Shown here in pieces: positions 36,524 to 48,776 of a stretch of 64,000 bases of DNA; the first letter of the stretch is position 1; each line of letters opens with the position of its first letter. A model generated the notes under the pieces. It searched no databases. It had not been told where the DNA came from and saw only the letters and a list, made by a program, of their open reading frames with translations. The DNA is from Tamarix chinensis (lineage: Eukaryota; Streptophyta; Magnoliopsida; Caryophyllales; Tamaricaceae): assembly GCA_030549775.1 (NCBI GenBank), contig CM060181.1, positions 38,317,063 to 38,381,062 of the forward strand, read 5' to 3'. A program made the translations under genes and the position numbers.

Positions 36524-36778
36524 AGTTAGTTGTAAAATAGAAGTTTGTTAGGGAATGCGCTATTTTCTCAAGCTAGGTGACCTAACCAAGGTCACTTAAT
36601 CTACCTATACCCAACTCTCAGGACTAATCCAGCTTTCAAAATAAGAGAGAGATATGAGGGGAAAGCCTTACAAGAATCATTTAAACTTGAAAAACTTCCA
36701 TGAAATACGTTGATACTAACTTATAGTATTAGCTTAAAACATCTGAGAAAGGTTTTCTGACAACACCTGATACCAATT

Positions 36779-36957
36779 TGTGGTACCAACTTAAAACGCT
36801 TGAAATTACAAGAGCGGTCGAAACCAGCTGTGGTATCTACTTAAAATTGTTTAAAATTAAAAGAGTTGTCAAAAAAAAAACTCTGATACCAACTCGTGGT
36901 ATCGGCTTAAAAAGTTTAAAATTGAAAGAGAGGTTGAAACCAGCTCTGATACCAACC
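36779..36957 (-). repeat. Tandem leader repeats with primer-site-like motifs
   Basis: Three imperfect units of about 60 bases, each opening on plus with GTGGTAYC then CTTAAAA...TTTAAAATT and AAGAG, and closing with AAACCAGCT or CTCTGATACCAAC. TGATACCAA occurs at about 36770, 36889 and 36948, so the minus strand carries TTGGTATCAG three times downstream of the 5' LTR end. Confidence 0.75.
36943..36954 (-). other. E4 primer-binding site
   Basis: GCTCTGATACCA on plus is the exact complement of TGGTATCAGAGC, the initiator-Met tRNA primer site. It lies three bases inside the terminal unit at 36958. This shows that the right end is the 5' end of E4. Confidence 0.85.
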
Positions 36958-37052
36958 TATAACACCCCCGACATTCACAATTTGTTATTTTTCTTTCGCT
37001 AATTCTTTTAATAAAACAAATTTTTTTAGTAGTGAATTTTAGGGGTGTTACA
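36958..37052. repeat. E4 right terminal inverted repeat (95-bp mini-LTR)
   Basis: TATAACACCCCC to GGGGTGTTACA, reverse complement of 34587-34682. It occupies the place of a 4-kb 5' LTR. Its outer end is flush with the GTTAT duplication and its inner end with the primer-binding site. Confidence 0.8.
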
Positions 37053-38956
37053 GTTATTATGGTGAAAAAACTAGTGACGACATCCAACTAACGATCAGCC
37101 TCTACTTAGCTGATAACATTCAGGCGTCTGCCTGACTAATCTCCCAATAGGCCCCTCGGTATCCTCCGGAGCCTTGAGTCCGACCTCCTCTTTGAGGGGA
37201 AGTGGTCCCCTTGAAATCTCATATTGGTGCACCGGTTAGGGAAGGTGCTCTCTACTGGAACTACAAAGATGAGGTATATGCATGCTGGTGGTAGGCTTGT
37301 TGCAGGGGCATCAAGGATCCCCTCTGCTAGTACTGCTAACCCTGGGCCTGTTGGAAGCGTTGCTGAATCCAACAATCAAAAAAGCGGTGACCCAGCTTGC
37401 CACAAATCATGGAAATTAAGAGTCCTCCCTCACAGTCTCTGCCTAGGTGTCTCTTACCACAATGACTACAGGAGGGTCCCCTCGGTGGTCCCTAAACTCT
37501 GAACTAACCCCTTTGCTAATGTCCCAAGGGTCCTCCTACTTGGGGCTAGGTCTTGCTCCTGGAGGTCTAGCCCTTTGATCTCCTCTTCCCTAGGATGGTT
37601 GCTGGTTCCTAGACTAGAGTGGCAGCAATGCAAACATGCTTGAAGAGCGTGGCCAAGTTTGAGAAGGCCACCACTCCCATCATATGGCAGATATTGAAGT
37701 TCAACCCCTACTCTAACTGGAACACCACTGTGGACTCATTTGCAGCAATTTTTTAAGCAAATTTGAGTAGCTCCGTGAAGCAATTGTAGTGCTACTTGAC
37801 TGTCAAGTTGCCTTGGGTGAGCTGCATAAATTCTTTAAGCTTGATCCTCTTCAAGCTCTCTAAGTAGAATCCGGTGCGTAGAGCAGCCTTAAAAGCTTCC
37901 CAAGTCATTTAAGGACCATCTCGAGTGTGGTTCTCAACCCACTAGGTGTCTACTATGCTCCTCAAAAAGAATGCTGCAATACTGAACTACCTGGCTGGAG
38001 GGCAGTCCACGGCTTCAAAGATGCGATCCATACCCTATATCCACCCTTCTAGAACTACGAGGTTTAAGGACGTAAACATGGTGGATTTTACGTGAAACCT
38101 GATGGATTTTATCCGACGGATACTTAAATGGATACGGATATGGAGGATGGAAAAAAATACACGTTGGGCTTGGGTATGGATATAGGTATGGGATATCCAT
38201 ACTCGTACCTATAACCATACCCCTATCCATATCCGTACCCATTTACCCCATATATAATTACCCTTTTATCCTTAATTTTAAAATAAATATAGTATAAAAT
38301 AAGGTTAAAATTGTCATTTGACTTAACTTTAAATGGGTTTATCCACTTGGTAATGGATTTATCTGCTAGATAATATCCATTAACGGGTAAACAGATAATC
38401 TATCGGCTAACAGATATCCAATGGATATAGATATGGATGTGTAAGCGGATACCCGTTCGGGTACGAATACAAATTTTCTTATTGGATACGGATACAGGTA
38501 TAGGTATACCCACCCCGAACCCGCCCTATTTACATCCCTAATGGGGTCCTCCTCACCAGTGTATAGCAGGGGGTAATTCCTAGTGACCTTCAAGAGCTAA
38601 TCCTCCCCGCCACCCCTCGGAGTGATGCTGTGGGGGTGGGGTTGTGGCTACACTACCGGCTAGCACTGGACAAACTCTATGAAGGCCTCAAAGGCCTCTT
38701 ATAGGCATCTGACCGTTCCATTCATCATATAATTTCGCTGGAAGAGAAAAGACATGTTAGGAGGGAACTTATTGGTTCAATACATCTACAACACAGTATT
38801 TTTCCTCTAAGAAAATTCCTAGGCTACCCTTTCATTTCCTCACAGTGAACTAGGACTTTGGGTTTTCAAAATAGGAAAACCTTTTTAGGGTATAAAAATA
38901 TTTTCAAAAAAAGGGAAACACATGTTAATCTAAATTTTTTAGGAAAATAAGGTGTG
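37053..38956 (-). pseudogene. E3 gag relic and leader, carrying a MITE
   Basis: The minus-strand start at about 38757 reads MSFLFQRNYMMNG. Gag continues with LKRIKLKEFMQLTQGNLTVK and KIAANESTVVFQLE (37690-37870), and two zinc knuckles near 37395-37480 (CSHCGKRHLGRDC; the second has its first Cys replaced by Ser). Frame stops are present. A 476-bp MITE interrupts it at 38065-38540. 38758-38956 is the leader; no clear primer-binding site is left there. The frame meets E4 at 37053. Confidence 0.8.
38065..38540. mobile_element. hAT-like MITE (476 bp) in E3 gag
   Basis: Ends TAAGGACGTAAACATGG and, reverse-complemented, TAGGGATGTAAATAGGG give an imperfect 17-base terminal inverted repeat. Flanks ACGAGGTT and ATGGGGTC look like a decayed 8-base target duplication. 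The homologous uninterrupted site in the E4 gag is ACGGGGTC (36338-36345), one or two changes from each. The interior is rich in GGATACGGATATGG-like words. No coding capacity. The 8-base duplication and the termini suggest the hAT superfamily. Confidence 0.65.
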
Positions 38957-40493
38957 GTTATTATAACTAAAACAAAATTTACAGTTGAACATTTTCGTTT
39001 GTTATAGAAAATTATGCACTAAAAACAGGGGTGATATCATCGTGATCAATACAAGATTGACCCCTGGCTAATCTCATACTGACCACAAGGCTAAAGATAC
39101 CAAAAGCATTAATACGAGTAATCAATAAAAACCATAATAGTTCAACGTTCATAAATAAAACTAGAGTACGCAAATGTTAGTGTTAATACAAAATGGAAAT
39201 TAAGCACAAACAGCGCCCACTACGGGGGAAATAAAAACGATAAGAAAATAGAGACAATAAGTTTAGAGAACACCATCTCGTATCCCACACCAGGTACATC
39301 AGGTCATCATTCAGTCCCACCTAAGGCATCATAAGCATCATCATACCAGTGGGAATGAGTAGCACCCATGAAAGGGGTGATTAGCACGCTACATACCTAG
39401 TAAGGTAACTTTATGGCTAAGATAGAGCATAACATGAAAAAGGCATATAATGCATGCAGTAAATCATTCTGATTAATCACCGTTATTAGTATTTTAGACC
39501 ATTAATTCCGTCTTCACACATCTCTCAAAGTATATCCATGTAAGTATGAGAACTCCACTATTATGGCCTGTAGAAAGGAAATAACTATTCCAAGGTAAAA
39601 TGCACCTGACCAATATTATAGCCGGTGGATCAGAAGTCATCCTAACTTGGCCCCAACCCATGTGGTGTTCCACTATAAATAATTAGTGCCTTTCTCATGA
39701 TTCATTAACATACAAAGTTTGATTTATCGAGATTAGAACCCCCACTATTATAACCAATAGACCGAGAGTACTACTCTAGGACAGAACGCTCCTAGGCACT
39801 ATTATAGCCGATGGAATGGTCTCCTCTTGATCGCTATTATAGCTGGTGGAACGAAAATCATCCTAACCTAGGAACAACTCAATAATCTTTTATTTTAAGT
39901 AATTAGTATTTTATTTATGTCTTATTCCACCAATAATTTCTAAATAACCTAGTCCTATAGCTTGGGGCCTCTACACTCCTCAAGACTCCAAGACCTAATT
40001 TTCACCTTCCACCCTACTCACCGTGAATCCAAAAGCCCTCATGCATGTGGGTTAAGGCCCACTTTCCCATTTCTCCACCTAGGCTCACCATCTCTTACTA
40101 GGGTTTCCCCTTAAAAGCCCTAATTTGGTCTATGTAGCCCTAGCCTCTCTTTTTCATATATAGCCCATACTCCCCTTTAAGTCCAACACCATCACTCCAC
40201 TCAACCCACTCCAAACATCATAACCCTAATCTCCATCTTCCACATGTAATAAGGAATCCTAGTTAGCCACCCTAAAACCCTAATACTCCTCTTTTCTTTT
40301 ACACCATCCCTTAACATATAAACTCCAACTTCTTTTTCACTTAACTCTCACACTTCATATGACACACTCCTAATCTCAACCTAAATTCCCACCAACCTCT
40401 ATAAATTCTCTCATAACACTCTCCTACTTAGGGTTTTTCCCCAAAACCCTAGTTAGGCTCCCATGCACACTTCCACCAACCCATATACTATCT
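38957..40493 (-). repeat. E3 5' LTR, piece 1
   Basis: Decayed LTR end (TAACTAAAACAAAATTTAC, then CTAAAAACAGGGGTGATATC) homologous to the start of the solo LTR at 40494. GACCCCTGGCTAATCTCATAC matches GACCCCCGGCCAATCTCATAC at 40591. A 45-bp-type array lies at 39550-39870. It stops at 40493, where the solo LTR is inserted, and continues at 44431. Confidence 0.75.
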
Positions 40494-42978
40494 TGTAACA
40501 CCCCCAAATTTCATAGATTGAAAATTTTTGCTTACACAAAAATCATACACTAAAACAAGGGGTGTTACTGCCGTGATTGATATAAGACTGACCCCCGGCC
40601 AATCTCATACCAACCACAAGGCTAAAAAATTTAGAAGACATTAATTCGAGTAGAAGATAAAACCACAATGTTTTTAATAATTCATAATTAAACAGAGTGC
40701 GCAATGTAAGAGTCAATACAATAATAGAAAACGAGTACAGTGGGAAATAAAACGATCAATAAAAACGTTAAGAAAAACAGAAATAGGTGAGTCTGGATAA
40801 CACTCTCTCAGGCCCCTTGACAAGTCCAATAGGCCATCACTCAGTCTCGCCTAATGCATCGAAGGCATCAAAATCATCATATATAATATCTTCTACCTGC
40901 ACCAACTTGGAAGGGGCCACTACTCATGGAAATGAGTAGCACCCATGAAACGGGTGATTAGTATGCTACGTATTGAGTAAGATAACCATACAGCTAAGAC
41001 CATACAACATAAATGGCATATAATACATGTTGTGAATTAGTTTGGTTAATCATAAGCATTAGATCTCAGGCCTTTATTCCCATTTTCACACAACTCTCAA
41101 TTTAGATCCATGCGAGTACGGGAACCCTACTATTATAGCTGGTGGATCAAAAACATCTAGGGCAGTATACTCTTGGCCACTATTATTTGTGGATCGATCT
41201 CCAAGACAAAGTGCTCTTGGCCACTATTATGCTTGTGGATCATTCTGGCCCTAAATCTCATGGTGTTCTACTATAAGTAATTAGTATTTTTTTCCATGGC
41301 TTATTATCATTTAAGGTTTGATTTACTGAGCTCGGGATCCCCCACTATTATAGCCGGTGGATTGAAAACACCTAGGGAAATATGCACCTGGCCACTATTA
41401 TTCGCCGATGGATCAGTCTCTAGGGTACCTTACATATGGCTACTTTTATTGTTGGTGGATAGGTTTTGGCTTGGCTCAATAATCTTTCACTTTAAATGGT
41501 TAGTGTCTTATTCATGTCTTATTCAACATGTACTTTCATACTAGACATGCATGCCCCACTAGACTTTCCATTATCACCCTTGCTCTCCTAAAAAGCCACG
41601 TTCCATATATTGGGACTTTTACACATCCTAGGACTTCCAGACTTCTTCCCCACCTTTCCTTTACTCATCATGAAAAACCCAAACTCCTATGTACGTGGTT
41701 CAAGGCCCACTTCCCATATATCTGCTTTAACTCACAATCGCCCTCTTGGATTTCCCTTAGATACCCTAACCTAGCCTATGTGACCTAACCTCTCCCTTTG
41801 CTTCCAACACGATCACCCCACTCAATCCACACCAAACATCACAATCTTAACTTTTCATCCTTCACATGTGATTAAGTAAACCCTAGTTAACCACACCAAG
41901 CTCTAGTACTTCTCCTTTCTTTTATATCATCTCCTCATCACACACACACCACACTCCTTTCCACTTGACCCATTTTTCTCCCCTTCATGTGACACCCTTC
42001 TAGTCTTAACCCACACTCCAACCACTCACCATCAACTCTCCCTTCCACACACTTCCCCCAATTAGGCTTTTTTCCATAAACCCTAGTTAAGTCTTCCATG
42101 CATACTTCTACCAACCGACGTACAATTTTTCACTCATGGACTCCAACCACCCAAAATACTCCTCCCTTACCTTTCTTAACCCTTAAATCACCTTTTTCCC
42201 ATGCAAATGTTACCCCCGTGCAAATGCTCACCACCCTATGCAATCCTTACACTTTCCATGCAAGATTTACTCTAACCTTTCATTTTCTTTTTATTATATT
42301 TTTATTTGGTCATCCATAATTCATAAGGTACTTAGACTTTTTCTCACTCCCCTCTAACCAATCCACTTTCTTTACTTCTTCTATCTCCCCACAACCTCAT
42401 CATGCTACTTAAGGACCCTAGCATGTATGTCATAATAGGATAGCAATACATAAGGGCATAACACAAATAGTCATATCACCATATTACACATGTCATAATG
42501 CATATACAACTTACTTTAGCTCCATGCTTAGCAAGTTGCATTACAAGTATACAGTCCATAACCACATTAGATAAAATCACATAACCAAATACACTTGAAC
42601 ACATAACACACAATTTAGCCTTAATCACATCCTTATCTAGATCCACACCAGACTTGGAGCACAGCTCCTACTCCTTCTTAGGGGAAGGGTTTGGTTCACC
42701 TATAAGAGTGGAACACTAATGTTAACTTCCCTCTTATTTCTTTTATTATCCCCTAACTAATTACTAGTAAAAGACTAATTATAGTAATGATAATAATAAT
42801 AATAGTCTTAATAATAATAAGATTAGTATTATTAATGATACTAACAATAATAATTATAGTAATAATAACCATAATAATATTAATAGTAGTAATGATGATA
42901 ACACTAATAATAATGGCAGAAATAGTAATAACAACAACAACAACAACAACAATAATAATAATAATAATAGTATTGACG

Positions 42979-43032
<54 letters not shown>

Positions 43033-44430
43033 GTAATGGTAATGATGATGATGATGATGATGATTAGACTACTAATAATAATTATACAAAATAATTTATG
43101 CTTAAGTAGAAGTAAGGGTTAGGGTACAACCAGCGGTGGAGGTGGCAGCTAGAGCGGTCACAACGGTGGCGGTGGGAGTGATGGTGATTTGAAAAGATTA
43201 AACTTTGGGGTTGGAAAAGGGAAAGGTAAGTGGTGGTTGTGAGGTCGTGGGTTTCCAAGACTAGAAGGGTTGTGATGGTGATGGTGGCGGCGACTGCTGT
43301 GGTCAAAGGTGGAGGAGAAGAAAGGAGGAGGAAGGAGGGGGAGAAAGGGAAAAGGAAGGGTATGGGGAGGTAGGGGAAGTTTTTTTAGGTTAAGAGGGAG
43401 GTAGTGGGGATGGTGGTTGTGGAAGAGGAGGTGGCGCAAGGCAGCAAATGTGGCGGTGGCAGAGTGTAAAGGGCAACTCAAACTGCCCACTTTGCACGAG
43501 TAGGGCGAGCTATGCAAGGAGATTTAGGGGCAAGAAGTGGTCTTGTTTGGTGGAGGGTAATGTAGGGAAGAGGTTGTGTGGAAGTTTAGACAACGACGAC
43601 TGGGGCTGCGTCTGATGGGGCGCTAGAGGGGAGCTTTAGGATTTTTTGGGCAAAGAAAAAAGAAGAGAAAGAAGGGTCAGAGCTGAGGTATTTATAGACG
43701 TAGGGAGGAGAAGAATACAAGGGAGGATGAGGATAAGGGAGTAAGAGGGGCAAGTGCAGATCGGCGATGGCAGGTCGGTGTAGGCCTACAAGTGTATAGG
43801 TTTGCAGGGTAGTAGGGAGGTTAGGTGAGGGTGTCAGGGTTGCAGAGGCGAGGGGACCAATGCATGGTAGTACCAGCTACACACTCTATAGGTTAGGTCG
43901 AGGAGAAGGTGAGGGGAGAGGGAGATCCATGGCCACGGAGCTGCTATGTGCACCAGTGATTAGGGAGGAGGTAAGGTAGGAAACGAGGGGAAAAGGGAGA
44001 GGAGGGAGGACGAAGAGTTGGGTTGCGCTAGGCATGGCCCAGACCGGCAGAAAGGAGAGAAAAAAGAAGAAAAAGAGGGAAAATGAAGAAAGAAAAAGAA
44101 GGAAAATAGGAAAAAAGTAAAAAAGGAAAATGAGGTGGTTGGAGTATTTGGGATTTTTTTTGAATTTTTTGAAAATAATAAAATTAATAAAAATAAATAA
44201 TTAAATTTTCTTTTTATATTAATTTATAACTTTTGGTTAAATTTTTCTAAAATCTATTTTAGTTAGAAAATTACTCTTTTTTAATTCCTACATTATTTTA
44301 CTCTTTTTTTTTATCTTAATTACTTCCATTATAATAACATAATTTTATTAAAATTGTTATATTTAATTGATCTCACTTATTAATCCCTATTTTATTATTA
44401 ATTCCTAAATTAAAGTTTTGGGGTATTACA
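40494..44430 (-). repeat. Solo LTR of 3937 bp (family B), TSD TATCT
   Basis: TGTAACACCCCC start, GGGGTATTACA end, and perfect TATCT duplications at 40489-40493 and 44431-44435. It is inserted into the homologous region of the older E3 5' LTR, whose sequence resumes at 44431 (CACCCAAAATACTC matches 42150). Inside: hairpin 40494-40567, 45-bp-type array 41120-41470, CATGCAAATG repeats around 42200, (AAT)n tract 42780-43080, GGTGGCGG and GA blocks 43130-44140, AT-rich end. The Ile-rich frame at 42787-43122 is the translated microsatellite. Confidence 0.85.
42780..43080. repeat. (AAT)n-type microsatellite
   Basis: Nearly pure AAT runs (about 42970-43030) are bordered by AAC, ATG and GGTAAT variants. 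They lie within the solo LTR at the position of the AT tracts in its sister copies. Confidence 0.9.
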
Positions 44431-46049
44431 TATCTCTTCCCAAAGACTATAATCACCCAAAATACTCTTTCCTCCCCATATTTAAACCTCAAACTAACGT
44501 TTCCCATGTAAAATTTTCCCTCATGCAAGACTTATACTTCCCATGTAAGATTTTACTCTATCCCTTCATTTTATTATTTTCTTCCTTTATTTTATCTCCC
44601 ATATGTCACAATATACTTAGGCTTTTTTCCCACTTCTTCTTACTCATCCACCCTCTTTATTTCTTTAGATCCCCACAACCTCTCAAAACCACCTAAGGCC
44701 TCTAAGCATGCATGTCATATCATAACAACCATACACAAGAGCATGCCATAAATAACAAGTCATATCACCCATATTACACATATCATAAATCATACATAAC
44801 ATACATTAGCTCCTTGCAAAGCAAGCTGCGCTACACATATATGTATTCCACATTCACATATAAATCCACAACACATATCATGACACTTATAAGCACATAA
44901 ATCATAGCAAGCCCAAGCCTCAACCATATCCTTACCTAATAGGACATTAATCTTGAAGCACAAATCCTAAGTCTCCATATGGGAAGGATTTGGTTCACAA
45001 CCTATAAGAAATGGAACACTAATTATTAAACCTTATCCCTACTCCTTTTTCCTTTTTCTTTTATTTTGCTAACCAAATATTAGTAATAAGATTAATAATA
45101 ATAATAATATGGTCAATAATAGCAAAATATTTAAAATAAAGTATACTAAATAAATACAAGGGTTAAGGGCACAAGAAAAAAGGGAATAGCAGGCAAGGGC
45201 GGCGGTGCACAACGGTAGTGGTGGTGGTGATGGAAAAGAAGAGGTTTTGGGGTTGGAAAAGAGGAAGGAAGATAGGTTTTCTTAGGTGGTAGGGTTTCTG
45301 GGTCAAAGGGGGTCATGGTGGTGGTGGTGGTGGTATCTCACAGCGGTGGTGGACGAGAGAGAATGAGAGAAAAGAAGGAGGAAAGGGGGGGAGGGAAATG
45401 GGAAATGGTGGTGTGGGAAGGTAGTGGAGGTTGTGGTTGCTGTGGTGGTGGCGGCGTAAGTGGCAGAGATAAATGCAAAAGAGCTCTCCTCTTTGCACAT
45501 GTGGGGAGAGAATAGGAAGGGGAGTTAGGGGCTATAGGAGGTCTCATTCGGTGGAGGGTGATATAGGGAAGAGGAAGGGTGGGGTGTGGCAATGATAGCG
45601 AACACGATGACGATGGTGGCGACGATTGAAGGGGTGATGCGAGGAAGGCCATGGAAGGTTTTTGAGTGGGAGAAAATAGAGAAAATAGAGGTATAGGGGG
45701 TAAAAATAGGGGAGATGGTTGGGGGAAGTGGACAAAGGAAGGAAGAAGACAAAGGGAAGGGGTGGTTGGCTACTGGTTGGTGTGCTAGCAGACGCAGCTT
45801 GCACGACTAGGGGATAGGGCAGGGTTTTAGCAAGGTTGGAGGGGGTTCGGTAGGGGTGTTGGGATTTTAGAAGGGAGGGGACAAGAGCAGGGCAGTTCCA
45901 GCTACACACCCTACAAGTCAAGATGAGGAGAAGGTGAGGGGAGAGAGAGAATTGAAGCTACGAAGTAGCCATACCCATTACGCTAGTAGGGAAAAGGTTG
46001 AAGATGGGGGTAAAAGGGGAAGAAAGAAAGAAGGGAAGGGAGAAAAGGG
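44431..46049 (-). repeat. E3 5' LTR, piece 2
   Basis: Continues piece 1 after the solo LTR: CATGCAAGAC-type words, a short AATAAT tract (45085-45115), GGTGGTGGTGG and GA-rich blocks (45200-46049). 45899-46049 aligns with the E3 3' LTR at 30366-30515 (GAGGAGAAGGTGAGGGGAGA, GGGGGTAAAA). It is interrupted at about 46049 by the next LTR. Pro/Ser and Gly/Arg-rich frames here (45303-45921) are artefacts of composition. Confidence 0.75.
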
Positions 46050-47819
46050 GACCCCAAAATTCACTATATATATTTTTAAAATGGAAGCAATTAAATTAAA
46101 AAACTATAAATTTTGGGAATGTTACCGCCACACTTAGTACCAGGCCGGTTCACTCTGACCGTTCTAGTACTAAATGTTAAGGCTAAAAGGAATTTAATAA
46201 TCAATTTGGATCGAATCAAATTAAGACTTCAAATAGGCATTAAACGACTGTAAAATAGATATCAGAGTGCATGATAATGAAAAATAATCCAGAATACAGA
46301 GTTGGAGTTCCTTAAGAGAAAATACGTTAACAAACGTTTAAAAGTTAAACCTAGGAAATCCAATACAGAAATGAAATAACATAAGGGAATAAAATAACAC
46401 GGAGAGAGAATCCGGCCACATCACTCCTGATCATCAAACCGAGCCTATGATTAATACTCAGCCCCGCCCGATGCCTCATGAACATCGAGGGCATCAAAAT
46501 ATGCATCACCCACCTGCACAAAGTTAGAAGGGTCTTTTTGCTCGTGGGAATGAGTAGTACCCATGAAAAGGGTGATTAATACGCTACGTACTGAGTAAGG
46601 TAACCATGCAATAAGGCCAACACATAGAAGCATATAAAACCAAGCAGAATAATAAAAACAACATATAACCCAACATGATAATGTAATAGCATACATGTAT
46701 TCAAGTAAAACATAAAAGGCCCATTTATAGTCGAGATTAATTAATTAATTAATCTCTTATCGATACTCATTTCACACCATGCTCTTTATCAGAACCATGC
46801 AAGTACGGGAACCCCCACTATTATAGCCGGTGGAGCGAAGACACACAGGGCATAATGCACCTAACCACTATTATTAGCCGGTGAAACGGTCACACGTAGG
46901 GTGGGACGCCCTAACCACTATTTCTTACCGGTGGATCAGTTGGTCCCGGCTAGCATGGTGTTCCACTATAAGTACTTAATGTCTTTTATGTGTCTTAGCA
47001 AACTCAGGGTTTGGTTTATTGAAATCGGGATCCCCCACTATTATAGCTGGTGGCTGGAAACACCCAGGGCATAAAGCTCCTGACCACTATTATAGCTGGT
47101 GGATCGGACACATATAGGGTGGAAAACCCTAACCACTATTCCTAACTGGTGGATTGGCTTGGACCCGGCTCAATAATCTTTAACTTTACATGATTAATAG
47201 TGTCTTATTCATAATTTTAACCCTAGACATGCATGACTAACTCCCTCTATGCTTATCCTCCAAAAAGGACCCGTCTCACATCGTGAGACTCATGTACCTC
47301 CTAACTTCGCCCAACATCCTTTCCTCCTTACCCTAACTCACACTAGAGCCCATTTCTCACGTGTGTGGTTAAGGCCCACTACCTTACACTTCCAAGTCCA
47401 CTTACTATCTCGCTCTAGGGTTTTATTCTAAAACCCTAATTTAGGCGTAAGTGACCCATCATACTCCATCTCACACAACCCAAATCATTTTAACACTCCA
47501 CACAACACAACCTATAGATTTCACCATCATCATTACACTTTAATCACCAAGTACACATGTGACCACGAAACCCTAAGTGGCTACGCCAAACCCTAGCTGG
47601 CTACTTCAAATCCTAGCTCAGTCTCCTATGTACCCTTATATTGTTTCATGTAATATTTTTCTCTAAAGTATTCAAACACCCAAAAAACACTCCCGTTACC
47701 TTCCTCACACCCCCCAAATCAACTTTCCATACGTAAATTTCACCCCCATGCAGACTTTACACATCCCATGCAACCCTTCAAAAATTTTCATGTAAATCCT
47801 AAAACTCCTACGTGAAACC

Positions 47820-48005
47820 TTAGATTCACCCATGCAAACCCTAGATTATTTTCTACGTACTTAGATTCTCCCATGCAAACCCTAGATCCATTCATACAAA
47901 ACCCTAGATTCCTCCATGTGAAACCCTAGATTCTGCTATACAAAACCCTAGATTCCTCCATGCAAAACCCTAGATTCCTCCATGCAAACCCTAGATCCTT
48001 CCATT
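47820..48005. repeat. CCTAGATTC minisatellite, unit about 24 bp
   Basis: Seven to eight units of the form ACCCTAGATTCCTCCATGCA. They contain AAACCCTAG, which resembles the plant telomere word but is not a (TTTAGGG)n run. Confidence 0.75.
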
Positions 48006-48419
48006 TATAGTCATGCAATATTTAGGTCAACTCCACATTATTTCACTCCATAATATTATATTACATAACCTAGCATGCATGTTTTATAGGGTCACATCAT
48101 ATCACATCACATTCACAACACAAACATATGATATACAAATCATAGGATAACACATAACGTACCTCAACTCCAAGCCGCACCATACATAAAATATTTATAA
48201 CAATACATATAAGATACATCACATATTATGGCACATGGCATACAAGGCATATAAGACACATTACATACATACGACTTTAGCTACACCCTTACTAAAACGA
48301 CACTGATCTTGGAGCACGCTCCTACGCCTCCTTAGGGCTTTAACTAGTCTCACCTATATGAGGGAAAAACTAAAGATTAGATTTCCTCATACTAAAAATA
48401 CTATTATTTCCTAATTTAT

Positions 48420-48625
48420 TCTAATATCAGATTTTTAATAAAATAATAATATAATAATATTAACTAATTACTAATTTGCTCGGGATATTAGAAATAATTG
48501 TCGTATTGTAAAAGATGATAATATAAGATTTAAAGATTTTACCCTACTAATAATAATGATACTAAAAATAATAGTAATGATAATAAAAATAATAAAAAAT
48601 AATAAGAAGAATAACAATAATAACG

Positions 48626-48667
<42 letters not shown>

Positions 48668-48740
48668 GTATGATTCGAAATAAATAGTGGAAAAAGGGCT
48701 TCGATCCTTCACCAAAATAATACTAAAAATAATACTATTA

Positions 48741-48776
<36 letters not shown>

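Larger units (their letters stand above)
34587..37052 (-). mobile_element. Nested Ty3/gypsy derivative E4 (2466 bp) with 95-bp inverted termini, TSD GTTAT
   Basis: Perfect 5-base duplications GTTAT (34582-34586 and 37053-37057) flank a unit that starts TG and ends CA. Read on minus it has a 95-bp terminal unit, an initiator-Met primer-binding site, leader repeats, a gag relic, then about 1 kb of 3' LTR. Protease, RT and integrase are absent. The first 95 bases are an inverted repeat of the last 95. Two ordinary direct LTRs would not give this, because the terminal hairpin unit is flipped between the two ends. E4 interrupts E3 between gag and protease. It is non-autonomous. Confidence 0.8.

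Noticed and set aside
42787..43122. Ile/Thr-rich open frame that looks like a membrane protein
   Set aside because: Translation of an AAT microsatellite; hydrophobicity is a by-product of ATA/ATT codons.
47820..48005. Interstitial telomere repeat (AAACCCTA words)
   Set aside because: AAACCCTAG words are embedded in a 24-bp minisatellite; there is no run of the 7-base plant telomere unit.
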